NCBI RefSeq assembly: GCF_001421015.2
Contig: NZ_CP013023.1
Coordinates: forward strand, 2,101,501-2,165,500
Direction of reading: 5' to 3'
DNA: 64,000 bases
Source: Paenibacillus bovis
GTDB taxonomy: Bacteria; Bacillota; Bacilli; Paenibacillales; Paenibacillaceae
The position numbers and the translations under genes are program-made. Numbering within the stretch: the first letter of the stretch is position 1; the number at the start of each line of letters is the position of its first letter. This document shows positions 35,840-44,172 of this stretch, one piece after another. A model generated the notes under the pieces. The model was not told the origin of the DNA and did not search any database. It worked only from the letters and a program-made list of their open reading frames with translations.

Positions 35840-36808
35840 TTAAGGCAGGTAAGAGCGGATCACTGTGCAGCTGCCGTTCAGCGTATACTCGCCCAGATTG
35901 GCAGGAAGCAGGAAGCATTGTCCGCCTTTGAGCGGTACACTTCCATCATTCCAGCTAATGGAACCTTCGCCACTGGCAACCACGAGGATCGTAAAGCTCT
36001 CTGGCAGGGTAGACAGGTTCCATGAACCGTCGACGATCCCTTTTTCTACAATAAAGTAAGGAGAGGTAGCCAGCGTCAGCCATTGTCCTGCAGACAAATC
36101 ATCTGTTTTCATTGTTGTAGCGCCAGCACCCTGGTAAGCAATAACATTCAGCGAATCTTCGATATGCAGCTCACGCGGTTTGCCATCCAGTCCCGGACGA
36201 TCATAATCGTACAGACGATACGTCGTATCAGAATTCTGCTGAATCTCGGCTACCAGTACACCGGCACACAGCGCATGCACCGTACCTGCCGGGATATAAA
36301 AGGTATCTCCGGCTTCGACAGGGACTTCCTGCAGATCATCCATGATCTGGTTATTGCGAATCGCTTCAGCCAGGGATTCACGGGTTACGCCTTCTTTGAG
36401 GCCGTAGATGATTTTGGCGCCCGGTTTGGCATCCAGTACATACCACATCTCTGTTTTGCCCAGCTCGCCTTGAGGCAGGCCTTCATAATCATCAGTCGGA
36501 TGCACCTGTACCGACAAATCGTCGTTGCAGTCCAGCAGCTTGATCAGCAGAGGGAAGCGTCCATTGGTCTCGGATACACCACGTGTACCGAACCAGTCAC
36601 GGCCCAGCGTCTCGCGCAGCTGATCCAGACTTTGGCCGTCCAGCTCGCCACCAATCACCGATGTTGTACCGTTCGGATGATCCGCGATCATCCAGCCTTC
36701 GCCAATCGCTCCCTCCGGAATATCCCAGCCGAACTGTTCCAGTGCTCTACCGCCCCATACACGTTCTTTGAATTCCGGTTGAAATTGCAGTGGGTATGGC
36801 TTCGTCAT
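35840..36808 (-). CDS. manA: Mannose-6-phosphate isomerase, class I
   Basis: A 322-residue zinc-dependent isomerase interconverting mannose-6-phosphate and fructose-6-phosphate. WGGRALEQFGW near residue 18, VQVHPTDDYEG near 100 (zinc His), GKTEMWYVLDAKPGA near 117 and FYIPAGTVHALCAGV near 172-186 are the class I signature. Length matches the short Bacillus ManA/Pmi form. GTGGAGGAG precedes the ATG. It stands alone among unrelated genes, suggesting a housekeeping role. Confidence 0.94.
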   Translation of the reverse strand: MTKPYPLQFQPEFKERVWGGRALEQFGWDIPEGAIGEGWMIADHPNGTTSVIGGELDGQSLDQLRETLGRDWFGTRGVSETNGRFPLLIKLLDCNDDLSVQVHPTDDYEGLPQGELGKTEMWYVLDAKPGAKIIYGLKEGVTRESLAEAIRNNQIMDDLQEVPVEAGDTFYIPAGTVHALCAGVLVAEIQQNSDTTYRLYDYDRPGLDGKPRELHIEDSLNVIAYQGAGATTMKTDDLSAGQWLTLATSPYFIVEKGIVDGSWNLSTLPESFTILVVASGEGSISWNDGSVPLKGGQCFLLPANLGEYTLNGSCTVIRSYLP

Positions 36809-36911
36809 TAATCTCTCTCCTCCACATGGTCATATATTTAATGTTCACCCCGTATGTATCGTTGTCCTATCCATAGACAATAGTAGATGTAAGGCCGGGG
36901 CTGTATCCATC

Positions 36912-37301
36912 TTAACGTGCAGACTGGAAAAATTCCAGACGCTCTCCATCAGGCCCGTTGAAAAAGAAATAACGGCTGCCATTGGGAAGGGTCGTAATTG
37001 CCTGATCCAGATTGGACAGCTGAAGTCCCTGGATTCGCGCATACTCTTCTTCGATATTATCAACAGTAAAGGCAATATGATGCACACGGCCTTCCTCGGT
37101 CAATGTACCGGTATATCCCTGTACCAGCTCCACTTCCGTATCGGTATGACCGGGAAAAGCGAGAAATGCCAGCCGGATCGCATCATCCACATGACCGTTT
37201 GTTTCCAGATGCTGAAGCCCGATCACCTGCTCGTAAAAAGCGATTGATCGTTCGATAGAAGTCACCATAATGCCTACATGTTCCAATTTGCGTACTGCCA
37301 T
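36912..37301 (-). CDS. VOC family (glyoxalase/bleomycin-resistance-type) protein
   Basis: A 129-residue VOC-fold protein with two beta-alpha-beta-beta-beta modules: LEHVGIMVTSIERSIAFYEQ at residues 6-25 and VHHIAFTVDNIEEEYARI near 75-92. Metal-ligand His8, Glu60, His77 and Glu124 (approximate) fit a glyoxalase I-like site. GAGGAGATG precedes the ATG. Function beyond the fold is not assigned; lactoylglutathione lyase-like or dioxygenase-like roles are possible. Confidence 0.85.
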   Translation of the reverse strand: MAVRKLEHVGIMVTSIERSIAFYEQVIGLQHLETNGHVDDAIRLAFLAFPGHTDTEVELVQGYTGTLTEEGRVHHIAFTVDNIEEEYARIQGLQLSNLDQAITTLPNGSRYFFFNGPDGERLEFFQSAR

Positions 37302-37409
37302 AATGTTTCATCTCCTCAAGTGGATTTGGAAGGGGGAACAGGATCGGTTCCTGATTCTCCTAATGAACCCGTTCTGTTCAAACGTTATACAGCCTGCTCA
37401 CAGGATACA

Positions 37410-38006
37410 TTATACCTGCTTTTTTTCAATAGCAATCAGATACGGTGCATCACTGCGCTGCAGCTGACGATAGACAATACATTGAGCCGCAGAAGTAGGC
37501 AGGGAAGAAGCCCAATCCTGCACAGCATCAGCTTCCTCGGCGCCACCAGGATGCCCCGGATACAACACAATCGTCAATATGCCTTTGACAGCCAGCAGTT
37601 CCAGCGAAGCCGTCAGTGCAGGCAGCGTCGATTCTGGACGTGTAATTACCGATGTGTCTCCTGCTGGAAGATAACCCAGATTGAACATGACAGCCTGCAG
37701 ACGTCCATGCAGCTCTACCGGGATATGCTCCGCCATCCGGTCATGACTATCCAGTACCAACTCGGTCCGAGCAAGTCTGTCCGGATGCTCGTACCGTGCA
37801 AGCCTCTCCTGCGTACGATCCAGTGCCTGCTGCTGAATATCAAAGCTGTACACCTGGCCACCTGCGCCGGCGGTCAGGGCCAGCATAAGAGTATCGGCGC
37901 CGGTGCCAGCTGTGGCGTCAACAGCTATGGCCGGAACGCCTGCTGTATTGCCCAGGCGTTCGGCCACCAGTTTGTGGGCAAAGCTAAGAACCGAGAGAAA
38001 TCCCAT
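37410..38006 (-). CDS. ytqB: tRNA mnm5(s2)U methyltransferase, YtqB/MnmM-like
   Basis: A 198-residue class I methyltransferase of the rRNA_methylase (PF06962) family. AVDATAGTGADTLML near residue 28 is the SAM-binding motif; VMFNLGYLPAGD near 108 is the family hallmark. In B. subtilis, YtqB (MnmM) methylates the aminomethyl group of nm5(s2)U at the wobble position of tRNAs. The ATG follows directly after the stop codon of ytqA (TAAATG), with GGAGGGG inside the end of ytqA, so the two are translationally coupled. Confidence 0.88.
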   Translation of the reverse strand: MGFLSVLSFAHKLVAERLGNTAGVPAIAVDATAGTGADTLMLALTAGAGGQVYSFDIQQQALDRTQERLARYEHPDRLARTELVLDSHDRMAEHIPVELHGRLQAVMFNLGYLPAGDTSVITRPESTLPALTASLELLAVKGILTIVLYPGHPGGAEEADAVQDWASSLPTSAAQCIVYRQLQRSDAPYLIAIEKKQV

Positions 38007-38963
38007 TTAATATCCCCTCCAATACTTGCCTTGCCAGGTGTCGCGCTGTTTGAGCTCCCGATCGATCGAATTGAGAACTTCCCATTTGTTAAGACTCCAC
38101 ATCGGTCCGATGAGCAGATCGCGCGGAGCATCGCCGGTCAATCGGTGAACGATCATATCCGGCGGCAGGAATTCCAGAGTATCAACGATCAGCTTAATAT
38201 ATTCATCCTGGTCCAGAAATCGTAACAGTCCTGCTTCATATTGCTTGACCATCGGGGTTTTGCGCATCAGATGCAGCAGATGAATCTTGATTCCCTGTAC
38301 ATCCATATTGGCAACAGCCCGCCCAGTGTCGAGCATCATCTCGTGGGTTTCCTGCGGCAGTCCATAGATAATATGAGCACATACCCGGATACCGCGTGCC
38401 CGTAGTTTGGCAACAGCTTCTTCATAACAGCGGGTATCATGAGCCCGGTTGATCAGGGTAGAGGTCGATTCGTGAATCGTCTGCAGTCCCATTTCTACCC
38501 ATAGATAAGTTCGTTCATTCAGCTCGGCCAGGTAATCGACCACATCATCCGGCAGACAGTCGGGACGAGTAGCAATCGCGAGACCGACAACGCCTGGCTG
38601 CTCCAGAATAACTTCATAATATTCACGCAGCTCTTCTACAGGAGCATAGGTATTAGTGTACGCCTGAAAATAACCGATATACTGCGCATTGGGCCATTTC
38701 TGATGCTGGCGGTCGCGAATCGTATTGAACTGGGTGACCAAGTCATCACGGCGTCTGCCGGCAAAATCACCGGAACCCCGTGCACTACAAAAGGTACAAC
38801 CGCCTTTGGCAATCGTGCCATCACGATTGGGGCAGGTAAAGCCAGCATCCAGCATAACTTTGAACACTTTGGTTCCAAATTGCTCCCGCATCTCGGTATT
38901 CCATGTATGGAATCGTTTATCTCCCCAGAGGACCGAAGATTCTGTCTGTTCTATAGTAACCAT
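38007..38963 (-). CDS. ytqA: Radical SAM protein YtqA (MnmL-like, TIGR01212)
   Basis: A 318-residue radical SAM enzyme with the unusual long cysteine motif of TIGR01212: CPNRDGTIAKGGCTFC near residues 43-58. Further family phrases are PDCLPDDVVDYLAEL and YGLPQETHEM. In B. subtilis YtqA (MnmL) acts in the wobble-uridine pathway, converting cmnm5U to nm5U before YtqB methylates it. ATG at 38963 follows AAGGAG; 17 extra in-frame residues upstream lack a ribosome site. Forms an operon with ytqB. Confidence 0.88.
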   Translation of the reverse strand: MVTIEQTESSVLWGDKRFHTWNTEMREQFGTKVFKVMLDAGFTCPNRDGTIAKGGCTFCSARGSGDFAGRRRDDLVTQFNTIRDRQHQKWPNAQYIGYFQAYTNTYAPVEELREYYEVILEQPGVVGLAIATRPDCLPDDVVDYLAELNERTYLWVEMGLQTIHESTSTLINRAHDTRCYEEAVAKLRARGIRVCAHIIYGLPQETHEMMLDTGRAVANMDVQGIKIHLLHLMRKTPMVKQYEAGLLRFLDQDEYIKLIVDTLEFLPPDMIVHRLTGDAPRDLLIGPMWSLNKWEVLNSIDRELKQRDTWQGKYWRGY

Positions 38964-39037
38964 ACTGCAAGCTCCTTCATGGTAGATCCATATTCTGATT
39001 ATTCCGCCAATCAACAGTCTCTATTGTAACAAAAATA

Positions 39038-39101
39038 AATCACTGCCGGGTAGAAAACCGTCCTTTTACTATAAGGAATACTACCGGTAATAGCAGTGAT
39101 T
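39038..39101. repeat. Multi-stem inverted repeat upstream of ytqA
   Basis: AATCACTGC pairs with GCAGTGATT at the ends; CCGGGTAG pairs with CTACCGG inside; TCCTT/AAGGA forms a third stem. On the minus strand the structure is followed by TTATTTTTG, so it could act as an attenuator in the ytqA leader or be a small palindromic element. Confidence 0.5.
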
Positions 39102-39215
39102 CTGACCATAGCTATTCTGCTCATATTCGCGAATAGGATGCGACAGCTTCCTCCTACAGATTTTGATTGTTAAAAAATAAAAGAACGCGTGTCAGAATGT
39201 TTTAAAGTGGTTAAT

Positions 39216-39231
39216 AGTAGGTGCACCTACT
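39216..39231. promoter_or_regulatory. Perfect 16-bp palindrome, unassigned operator
   Basis: AGTAGGTGCACCTACT is perfectly self-complementary and sits in AT-rich sequence. It does not match cre, CodY, LexA, Zur, Fur or PerR patterns known to me. A homodimeric repressor site is likely. Confidence 0.5.
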
Positions 39232-39339
39232 TTAATTTTTGATTGCATTGTGGCTACCAGGGAAAATGAATTTGATTTTCCGGCAGAAAATGGGTAGACT
39301 ATGAATGCTTAAATTTGTTGGACCCCAATTCCAAATATA

Positions 39340-39394
39340 GAAAGAAGGATTTCCACGTGCTGCTTGCAGGATGAGGAAATCCTTCTTTCCTTTT
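39340..39394 (+). terminator. Strong terminator upstream of trmB
   Basis: GAAAGAAGGATTTCC (39340-39354) pairs perfectly with 39375-39389 around a 20-nt loop, then CTTTT. No plus-strand gene precedes it within 800 bp. Confidence 0.75.
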
Positions 39395-39493
39395 GTACAC
39401 TTTTGGCAGATAACTCTTTACATTTCCCGTTTTCTTCGTCAAAATAATTCCGTACGAAATAAAGATGAGAATTATTCAAATCGGAGGACAAAG

Positions 39494-40201
39494 ATGCGTT
39501 TAAGAGGTAGAAAAGGGATTCGCGAGGATCTGGAGCAGCAGCAGGATCTGGTCGTATTGAACCCTGAAGCTTATAAAGGAAAATGGCGTGAGCGTTTTAA
39601 CAATGATTATCCGATCCATGTGGAATTCGGAATGGGTAAAGGACGCTTTGTCAGCCAGATGAGTGTAAAAAATCAGCAAGTCAATTATATCGGCTTTGAT
39701 ATGTATGATGAACTGGTACGACGCGCGGCAGAGAAGACACGTATTGCATGGAACGAAGCAGAACTGGGCGATCCAACCAGTATTCAGCTGGCACTGGCCA
39801 ATATCGAGAATATCGAGGATATTTTCACACCGGGCGAGATTGAACGGGTCTATCTGAACTTCAGTGATCCATGGCCTAAAAAAAAGCACGGACGTCGTCG
39901 TCTGACGCATCCACGCTTTTTGGAGAAATATTGTCGTCTGCTGAATTCACGCGGACAAATTCATTTCAAGACCGATTCGGAGACATTGTTCGAGTTCTCG
40001 ATTAACTCCTTTGCCGATTATGGTCTGCAGATGACCAATATCAGTCTGAATCTGCACCGTGATGGAATTAACGAAGAGCATGTCATGACAGAATATGAAG
40101 CCAAATTTATGGGTAAAGGAATGCGTATCCATCGCTGCGAAGTAATCGTAGGGCAGGATGCACTGAACGAATACCAGCAGATGCGTCTCGATAAATATTG
40201 A
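39494..40201 (+). CDS. trmB: tRNA (guanine-N7)-methyltransferase
   Basis: A 235-residue TrmB. HVEFGMGKGRFV near residues 43-54 is the SAM-binding GxGxG motif, NFSDPWPKKKHGRRRLTH near 118-135 is the catalytic NxSDPWPKxxHxxRR signature, and FKTDSETLFEFS near 157 is also conserved. It places m7G at tRNA position 46. The ATG at 39494 is fixed by CGGAGGAC; the longer in-frame reading crosses the upstream terminator and is rejected. Monocistronic. Confidence 0.95.
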   Translation: MRLRGRKGIREDLEQQQDLVVLNPEAYKGKWRERFNNDYPIHVEFGMGKGRFVSQMSVKNQQVNYIGFDMYDELVRRAAEKTRIAWNEAELGDPTSIQLALANIENIEDIFTPGEIERVYLNFSDPWPKKKHGRRRLTHPRFLEKYCRLLNSRGQIHFKTDSETLFEFSINSFADYGLQMTNISLNLHRDGINEEHVMTEYEAKFMGKGMRIHRCEVIVGQDALNEYQQMRLDKY

Positions 40202-40226
40202 TCTATCCTTTATTTAAATAAGAATA

Positions 40227-40274
40227 AACACAATAAGGTCTTAACCTGCATTCAGGTTAAGACCTTATTGTGTT
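40227..40274. terminator. Convergent bidirectional terminator, 22-bp perfect stem
   Basis: 40227-40248 pairs perfectly with 40253-40274 around a CATT loop. It follows trmB by 26 bp and contains the last seven codons and stop of the minus-strand glycosyltransferase. Confidence 0.85.
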
Positions 40275-41391
40275 CCACCATATCCATGATACTGCGTGCA
40301 CATTCAGTAGGATTGTAGCGGTCGATCTGCTCTAGCTTGAGCTGGCGCTGCATAACGACAGCATCGTAATCATTGATCAGCAGTTCCATCCACTGGGTAA
40401 CCACATGAATCGAAGTAATCGGTTCACCCCAGCCCTGTTCTGTAAAGTAGCGCGAATTTTGTTCTTCCTGTCCAGGCAGCGGATTGTAAAATAACATGGG
40501 GATCGCTTTGGCCAATCCTTCCGTACATGTCATCCCGCCTGGTTTGGTGACGAGCAGATCGGAGACTTCCATCAATTTATCAATCTCTTTGGTATAACGA
40601 ACGAGATGGATATTTTCATGGTTAAAGTTCAGATCCTGCTGTGCCCGCTGGTAAGCTTTATCGTTGCTGCCGAAGCAGAAAATAAATTGTACTTTGTCGG
40701 CGAAGCTGGTCAGATAGGCATTGACGGCATCGTCGCTCATCATTCCCCAGCCACCGCTCATAATCATGACAGTAGGCATATCCTTGAGGCCGAACCGCAT
40801 CCGGATCTCCGCCTTGCTGGGATGTTCCCAGAAATTCGGATGAACAGGAATGCCGGTAACCTTGATTTTGGAGAACGGTATTCCACGCATCATCAGTTTG
40901 GAGCGTACTCCGTCTGTAGAGACCAGATAGCGGTCCACTTCGGGAATAATCCATGTTCCGTGTGCGTCATAGTCTGTAATTACCATGCATAGCGGAATCG
41001 GCATCCCCAGGCGTTTCAGCCGGGAAATAACCGCACCCGGAATCGGATGCGTACATACGATAATATCTGGCCGCAGCTGCCGGATCACATTCTGGGTATG
41101 CGTATAAAATATACGATGAAGCGCCAGCGTAGCCAGACGATTAATCGATTTTTTGTATTGGCTGCGATACATCATGCGTACAAGCTTCGGCTGCGAGACA
41201 ACCGTTTTTTTATAAGCGGTGATAATGAGCGGCGCTACTTTGGGATTGAGGAAACTGCCGAGCTCTAGTACTCTGGTTTGTATATTCGGTGAGATTTTAC
41301 GCAAGCTGCTGGACAGCGCGTAAGCAGCTTGTGTATGTCCTGAACCAAAACCTTCCGACAAGAGCAGCACTCTGTATTTTGACACGTTCAT
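40252..41391 (-). CDS. Glycosyltransferase, MGDG synthase/UgtP-like
   Basis: A 379-residue GT28-type enzyme. LLSEGFGSGHTQAA near residue 10 is the acceptor/membrane loop of MGDG synthases and UgtP; a C-terminal KPGGMTCTEGLAKAIPMLFYNPLPGQE near 305-331 is the nucleotide-sugar-binding motif. UgtP adds glucose from UDP-glucose to diacylglycerol to make glycolipid and lipoteichoic-acid anchors; a related role at the inner membrane face is likely. ATG at 41391 follows AAAGGTG; nine upstream in-frame residues are not supported. A PAP2 phosphatase gene lies 112 bp upstream on the same strand. Confidence 0.88.
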   Translation of the reverse strand: MNVSKYRVLLLSEGFGSGHTQAAYALSSSLRKISPNIQTRVLELGSFLNPKVAPLIITAYKKTVVSQPKLVRMMYRSQYKKSINRLATLALHRIFYTHTQNVIRQLRPDIIVCTHPIPGAVISRLKRLGMPIPLCMVITDYDAHGTWIIPEVDRYLVSTDGVRSKLMMRGIPFSKIKVTGIPVHPNFWEHPSKAEIRMRFGLKDMPTVMIMSGGWGMMSDDAVNAYLTSFADKVQFIFCFGSNDKAYQRAQQDLNFNHENIHLVRYTKEIDKLMEVSDLLVTKPGGMTCTEGLAKAIPMLFYNPLPGQEEQNSRYFTEQGWGEPITSIHVVTQWMELLINDYDAVVMQRQLKLEQIDRYNPTECARSIMDMVEHNKVLT

Positions 41392-41503
41392 TTCACCTTT
41401 TCTGCAAGGTATTCTCAATTAATAAATAAGGTCGTACAGGCAGCAATTCTGCCTGTCTGTAATATAACTGTAACAATGTTACCATACTGTTACAATAACT
41501 GCT

Positions 41504-42031
41504 TTAAGGCCACAATGCAACTGTACCAAAAGCAACTGCTGATCCAATCAATGCTCCTACAAGCACATCCGATGGATAGTGAAGTCCCAGATACATGCGG
41601 GATACCGCTACGATCAATGCCAGTGGCAGCAAAAACGGGATCGTATGCACATCCATAAGCATAAAGGGAACCGTTACGGAGAAGACAGCCGTCGTATGTC
41701 CCGATGGAAAAGAATGATCCGTCAGCGGGTTGCGGAAGGTAATCGTCTCCGGTATAGCCAGATACGGACGGATACGCGGATATAATTTTTTGGCGATAGC
41801 TACAGGAATATGACTGACAGCAAGTGCGACAGCAGCATGCAGGCCAGCCTGGTCCCATGGCGCAGGTGCCAGCAGCCAGATAGCCAGTGTAGCGATAATC
41901 GTAAAAGTGGCTCCGCCCAGATTCGTCAGATAATAAAAGAAAATGTTGAGAAACCGGTTATGAAGCCTGGTGTTAAACCATCTGAAAATATACTGCTCCA
42001 TGGTTTGTAAACGAATAAGGAACTGACGCAT
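41504..42031 (-). CDS. PAP2-family phosphatase (undecaprenyl-diphosphatase-like)
   Basis: A 175-residue membrane protein with about five helices and the three PAP2 phosphatase motifs: KKLYPRIRPY near residue 80, PSGHTTA near 110 and SRMYLGLHYPSD near 144. It could recycle undecaprenyl pyrophosphate (BcrC-like) or dephosphorylate phosphatidic acid, which would supply diacylglycerol to the glycosyltransferase encoded next to it. CGGGGGT precedes the ATG. The choice between the two substrates is open. Confidence 0.88.
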   Translation of the reverse strand: MRQFLIRLQTMEQYIFRWFNTRLHNRFLNIFFYYLTNLGGATFTIIATLAIWLLAPAPWDQAGLHAAVALAVSHIPVAIAKKLYPRIRPYLAIPETITFRNPLTDHSFPSGHTTAVFSVTVPFMLMDVHTIPFLLPLALIVAVSRMYLGLHYPSDVLVGALIGSAVAFGTVALWP

Positions 42032-42631
42032 GAGAGACCCCCGTATATATTGCCTTTATAGGCTTAGATTAATCATATTTTTATTCTTTAACCATTTCAA
42101 GCATTATAACGTTAACCCAGCGTTAAATCACATATAATCTGCCTTTATTATTCTTACCCTCTAATTCGCTGGCTCATTCATACGGGATAGAGACGTATCA
42201 CGAAGCCACATATAGCTCATGATTCAACCGAAAATAATCGGTTTATAGAATGTCAGGCAACTTGTTGCCTGGTTCCATTTTCCAAATTCCATTATAAAAT
42301 TAAGGCTAAAGACATGAAAAGCGAGCAAAACCAAGATATTATACCATAAAACGCTAATAGACCTCGCCTTGGAACCTTTTCGTAGCGTTTGTCGTCCTAA
42401 TTATAGAGTTTTTCGCAGCACACCGCATTTGGTACCTTTGACAAATGGACAAAAAGTGTGCAAAATCTTTATGTCTGCATGCAAAAGTTTCATGAGGCTT
42501 ACATCAATTATCTGGAATTATGAAATTTGAGTCATTTACAAAAAGATATTCAAAAAATGAAATGTTAGACAAAAAAGAAAACAGTCGCTAGGGTTTGAAG
42601 GGGTTTCATATGAAGGGGGTCACATATTCTC
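42032..42631. other. 600-bp intergenic region with an 18-bp palindrome
   Basis: CAGGCAAC-TT-GTTGCCTG (42254-42271) is a near-perfect palindrome that could be an operator or RNA hairpin. The remainder is AT-rich, without a convincing gene. It separates divergent PAP2 and GT2 genes, so both promoters must lie here, but no consensus pair was clear. Confidence 0.5.
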
Positions 42632-43885
42632 ATGGGTAATATCTTGGATACAACATTTATAGTGCTGCAGATTTTGTTGGCACTGATCGCGGTTTACCAG
42701 TTCGGATTTTCCCTGTTCGGGATTATCAAACGCAAAAAAAGACCGGAGCATGCTCCGCAAAAATCTTTTGCGATTCTGGTAGCAGCGCATAACGAGGAAA
42801 AAGTTATTGGCGCATTGATGGAGAATCTGAAAGAAATGGATTATCCGGAAGAACTGTACGATGTATTCGTTATCTGTGATAACTGTACAGACGGTACAGC
42901 CGATATCGTAAGAAGTCACGGTATGAATGCTTGTGTGCGTACGAACCCTAACCAACGTGGTAAAGGGTATGCAATCGAGTGGATGCTGAATGAATTGTGG
43001 AGCATGCCTCGCCAGTACGACGGCATTGTTATGTTCGACGCGGATAATCTGGCAGCTTCGAACTTCCTGAAAGAAATGAACAATGACATGTGTGAAGGCG
43101 CACGCGTTATCCAGGGTTATATCGATACCAAGAACCCGGAAGATTCCTGGATCACTGCAGCTTATGGTGTATCGTACTGGTACATCAACCGTCTGTGGCA
43201 GCTGTCCCGTCATAATCTGAATATGGCGAACTTCCTTGGTGGTACGGGTATGTGTTTTGAAAATGAACTGCTCAAAGAAATCGGCTGGGGCGCAACCAGT
43301 CTGGTCGAAGATCTGGAGTTCACTATGCGTTGTGCCGAAAAAGGCATCTATCCAAAATTCAGCTACGATGCCAAAGTATTTGATGAGAAGCCGCTGACAT
43401 TCAAAGCTTCTTCCCGTCAACGTCTGCGCTGGATGCAAGGTCACTTTACCGTGGCACGTCGTTATTTCTTCCCGCTGCTATGGAAAAGTATCAAGGAATT
43501 CAACATCATCAAGTTTGACCTTGCGCTGTACAGCGTTAACGTCTACATCGTGTTGATTACGTTCCTGATGACAGCTGCCGTATGGATCGATACAGCGATT
43601 CTGGGCGGACCGCATATTGCTTCGGTATATAATTACATGCCGATGTGGGTAGCTGTTGTAGCTATCTTCGCCAATGTAGTTACTTTTATCCTGGCAATGA
43701 TTCTGGAAAAGGTAAAATCGTGGAAAGTCTACATGTATCTGCTGCTGTTCCCAATCTACGGATTGTCCTGGTGGCCGATTACGTTCTACGCTTTCTTTAC
43801 ACAAAACAACAAACAGTGGAGTCACACCGAACATACACGTGTGGTACGACTGGAAGAAGTACAGGGTAAACAAAGTTCTCTGTAA
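42632..43885 (+). CDS. Membrane glycosyltransferase, GT2 family
   Basis: A 417-residue protein: one N-terminal membrane helix (~5-30), a GT-A catalytic domain (LVAAHNEEKVI near 48, CDNCTDGTAD near 84, FDADN near 136, VEDLEF near 228, and the QRLRWMQGH motif near 266), and three C-terminal membrane helices (~300-400). The QxxRW motif is that of processive synthases such as those making hyaluronan, cellulose or poly-N-acetylglucosamine, though non-processive relatives exist. The sugar is unknown. AAGGGGG lies unusually far (about 13 nt) from the ATG. Single gene. Confidence 0.88.
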   Translation: MGNILDTTFIVLQILLALIAVYQFGFSLFGIIKRKKRPEHAPQKSFAILVAAHNEEKVIGALMENLKEMDYPEELYDVFVICDNCTDGTADIVRSHGMNACVRTNPNQRGKGYAIEWMLNELWSMPRQYDGIVMFDADNLAASNFLKEMNNDMCEGARVIQGYIDTKNPEDSWITAAYGVSYWYINRLWQLSRHNLNMANFLGGTGMCFENELLKEIGWGATSLVEDLEFTMRCAEKGIYPKFSYDAKVFDEKPLTFKASSRQRLRWMQGHFTVARRYFFPLLWKSIKEFNIIKFDLALYSVNVYIVLITFLMTAAVWIDTAILGGPHIASVYNYMPMWVAVVAIFANVVTFILAMILEKVKSWKVYMYLLLFPIYGLSWWPITFYAFFTQNNKQWSHTEHTRVVRLEEVQGKQSSL

Positions 43886-43905
43886 GCCGGAGATCATAAT
43901 AGACA

Positions 43906-43938
43906 AACAGCCTGCATAATTAATTTGTGCAGGCTGTT
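43906..43938 (+). terminator. Hairpin after GT2 gene, overlapping infC promoter
   Basis: AACAGCCTGCA (43906-43916) pairs with TGCAGGCTGTT (43928-43938), but no T-tract follows; the 3' arm runs into the -35 box of the infC promoter. Confidence 0.5.
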
Positions 43939-43965
43939 GACTTGTGTGAGACCTCATGCTATAAT
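43937..43965 (+). promoter_or_regulatory. SigA-type promoter of infC operon
   Basis: TTGACT (43937-43942), 17 nt, TATAAT (43960-43965). Confidence 0.85.
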
Positions 43966-43971
43966 ATTCAA

Positions 43972-44140
43972 GTGTGTTAACGAGAACGTTAATGAAAAGC
44001 AGAAGCTCGTCTTCTCACCTGACCGATCTTTTATCGGCTGGTTCATTGATCTGTAATTTATCGACAAGTATTTGTCATGAATGTATACTGATCAAGGGAT
44101 GCGGGTGATGAGACCTGCATCCCTTTTTATTTTGTAATAG
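43972..44140 (+). promoter_or_regulatory. L20 leader with attenuator terminator (autoregulation of infC-rpmI-rplT)
   Basis: The ~170-nt leader contains an ACCGAT...ATCGGCTGGT hairpin and ends in a strong terminator: GGGATGCGGG (44096-44105) pairs with CCTGCATCCC (44114-44123), then TTTTTATTTT. In B. subtilis L20 binds the corresponding leader and causes premature termination. The same position and terminator here support an L20 leader; the L20-binding fold itself is inferred. Confidence 0.8.
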
Positions 44141-44172
44141 TAGTGTCTATTATATCTTGGAGGTGGAAGGTT

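Larger units (their letters stand above)
38964..39493. other. 530-bp divergent region between ytqA and trmB with several structured elements
   Basis: Holds, in order, a multi-stem inverted repeat (39038-39101), a 16-bp perfect palindrome (39216-39231) and a strong terminator (39340-39394). No protein-coding frame is convincing. The spacing would suit a small RNA made from the palindrome region to the terminator. Confidence 0.5.
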
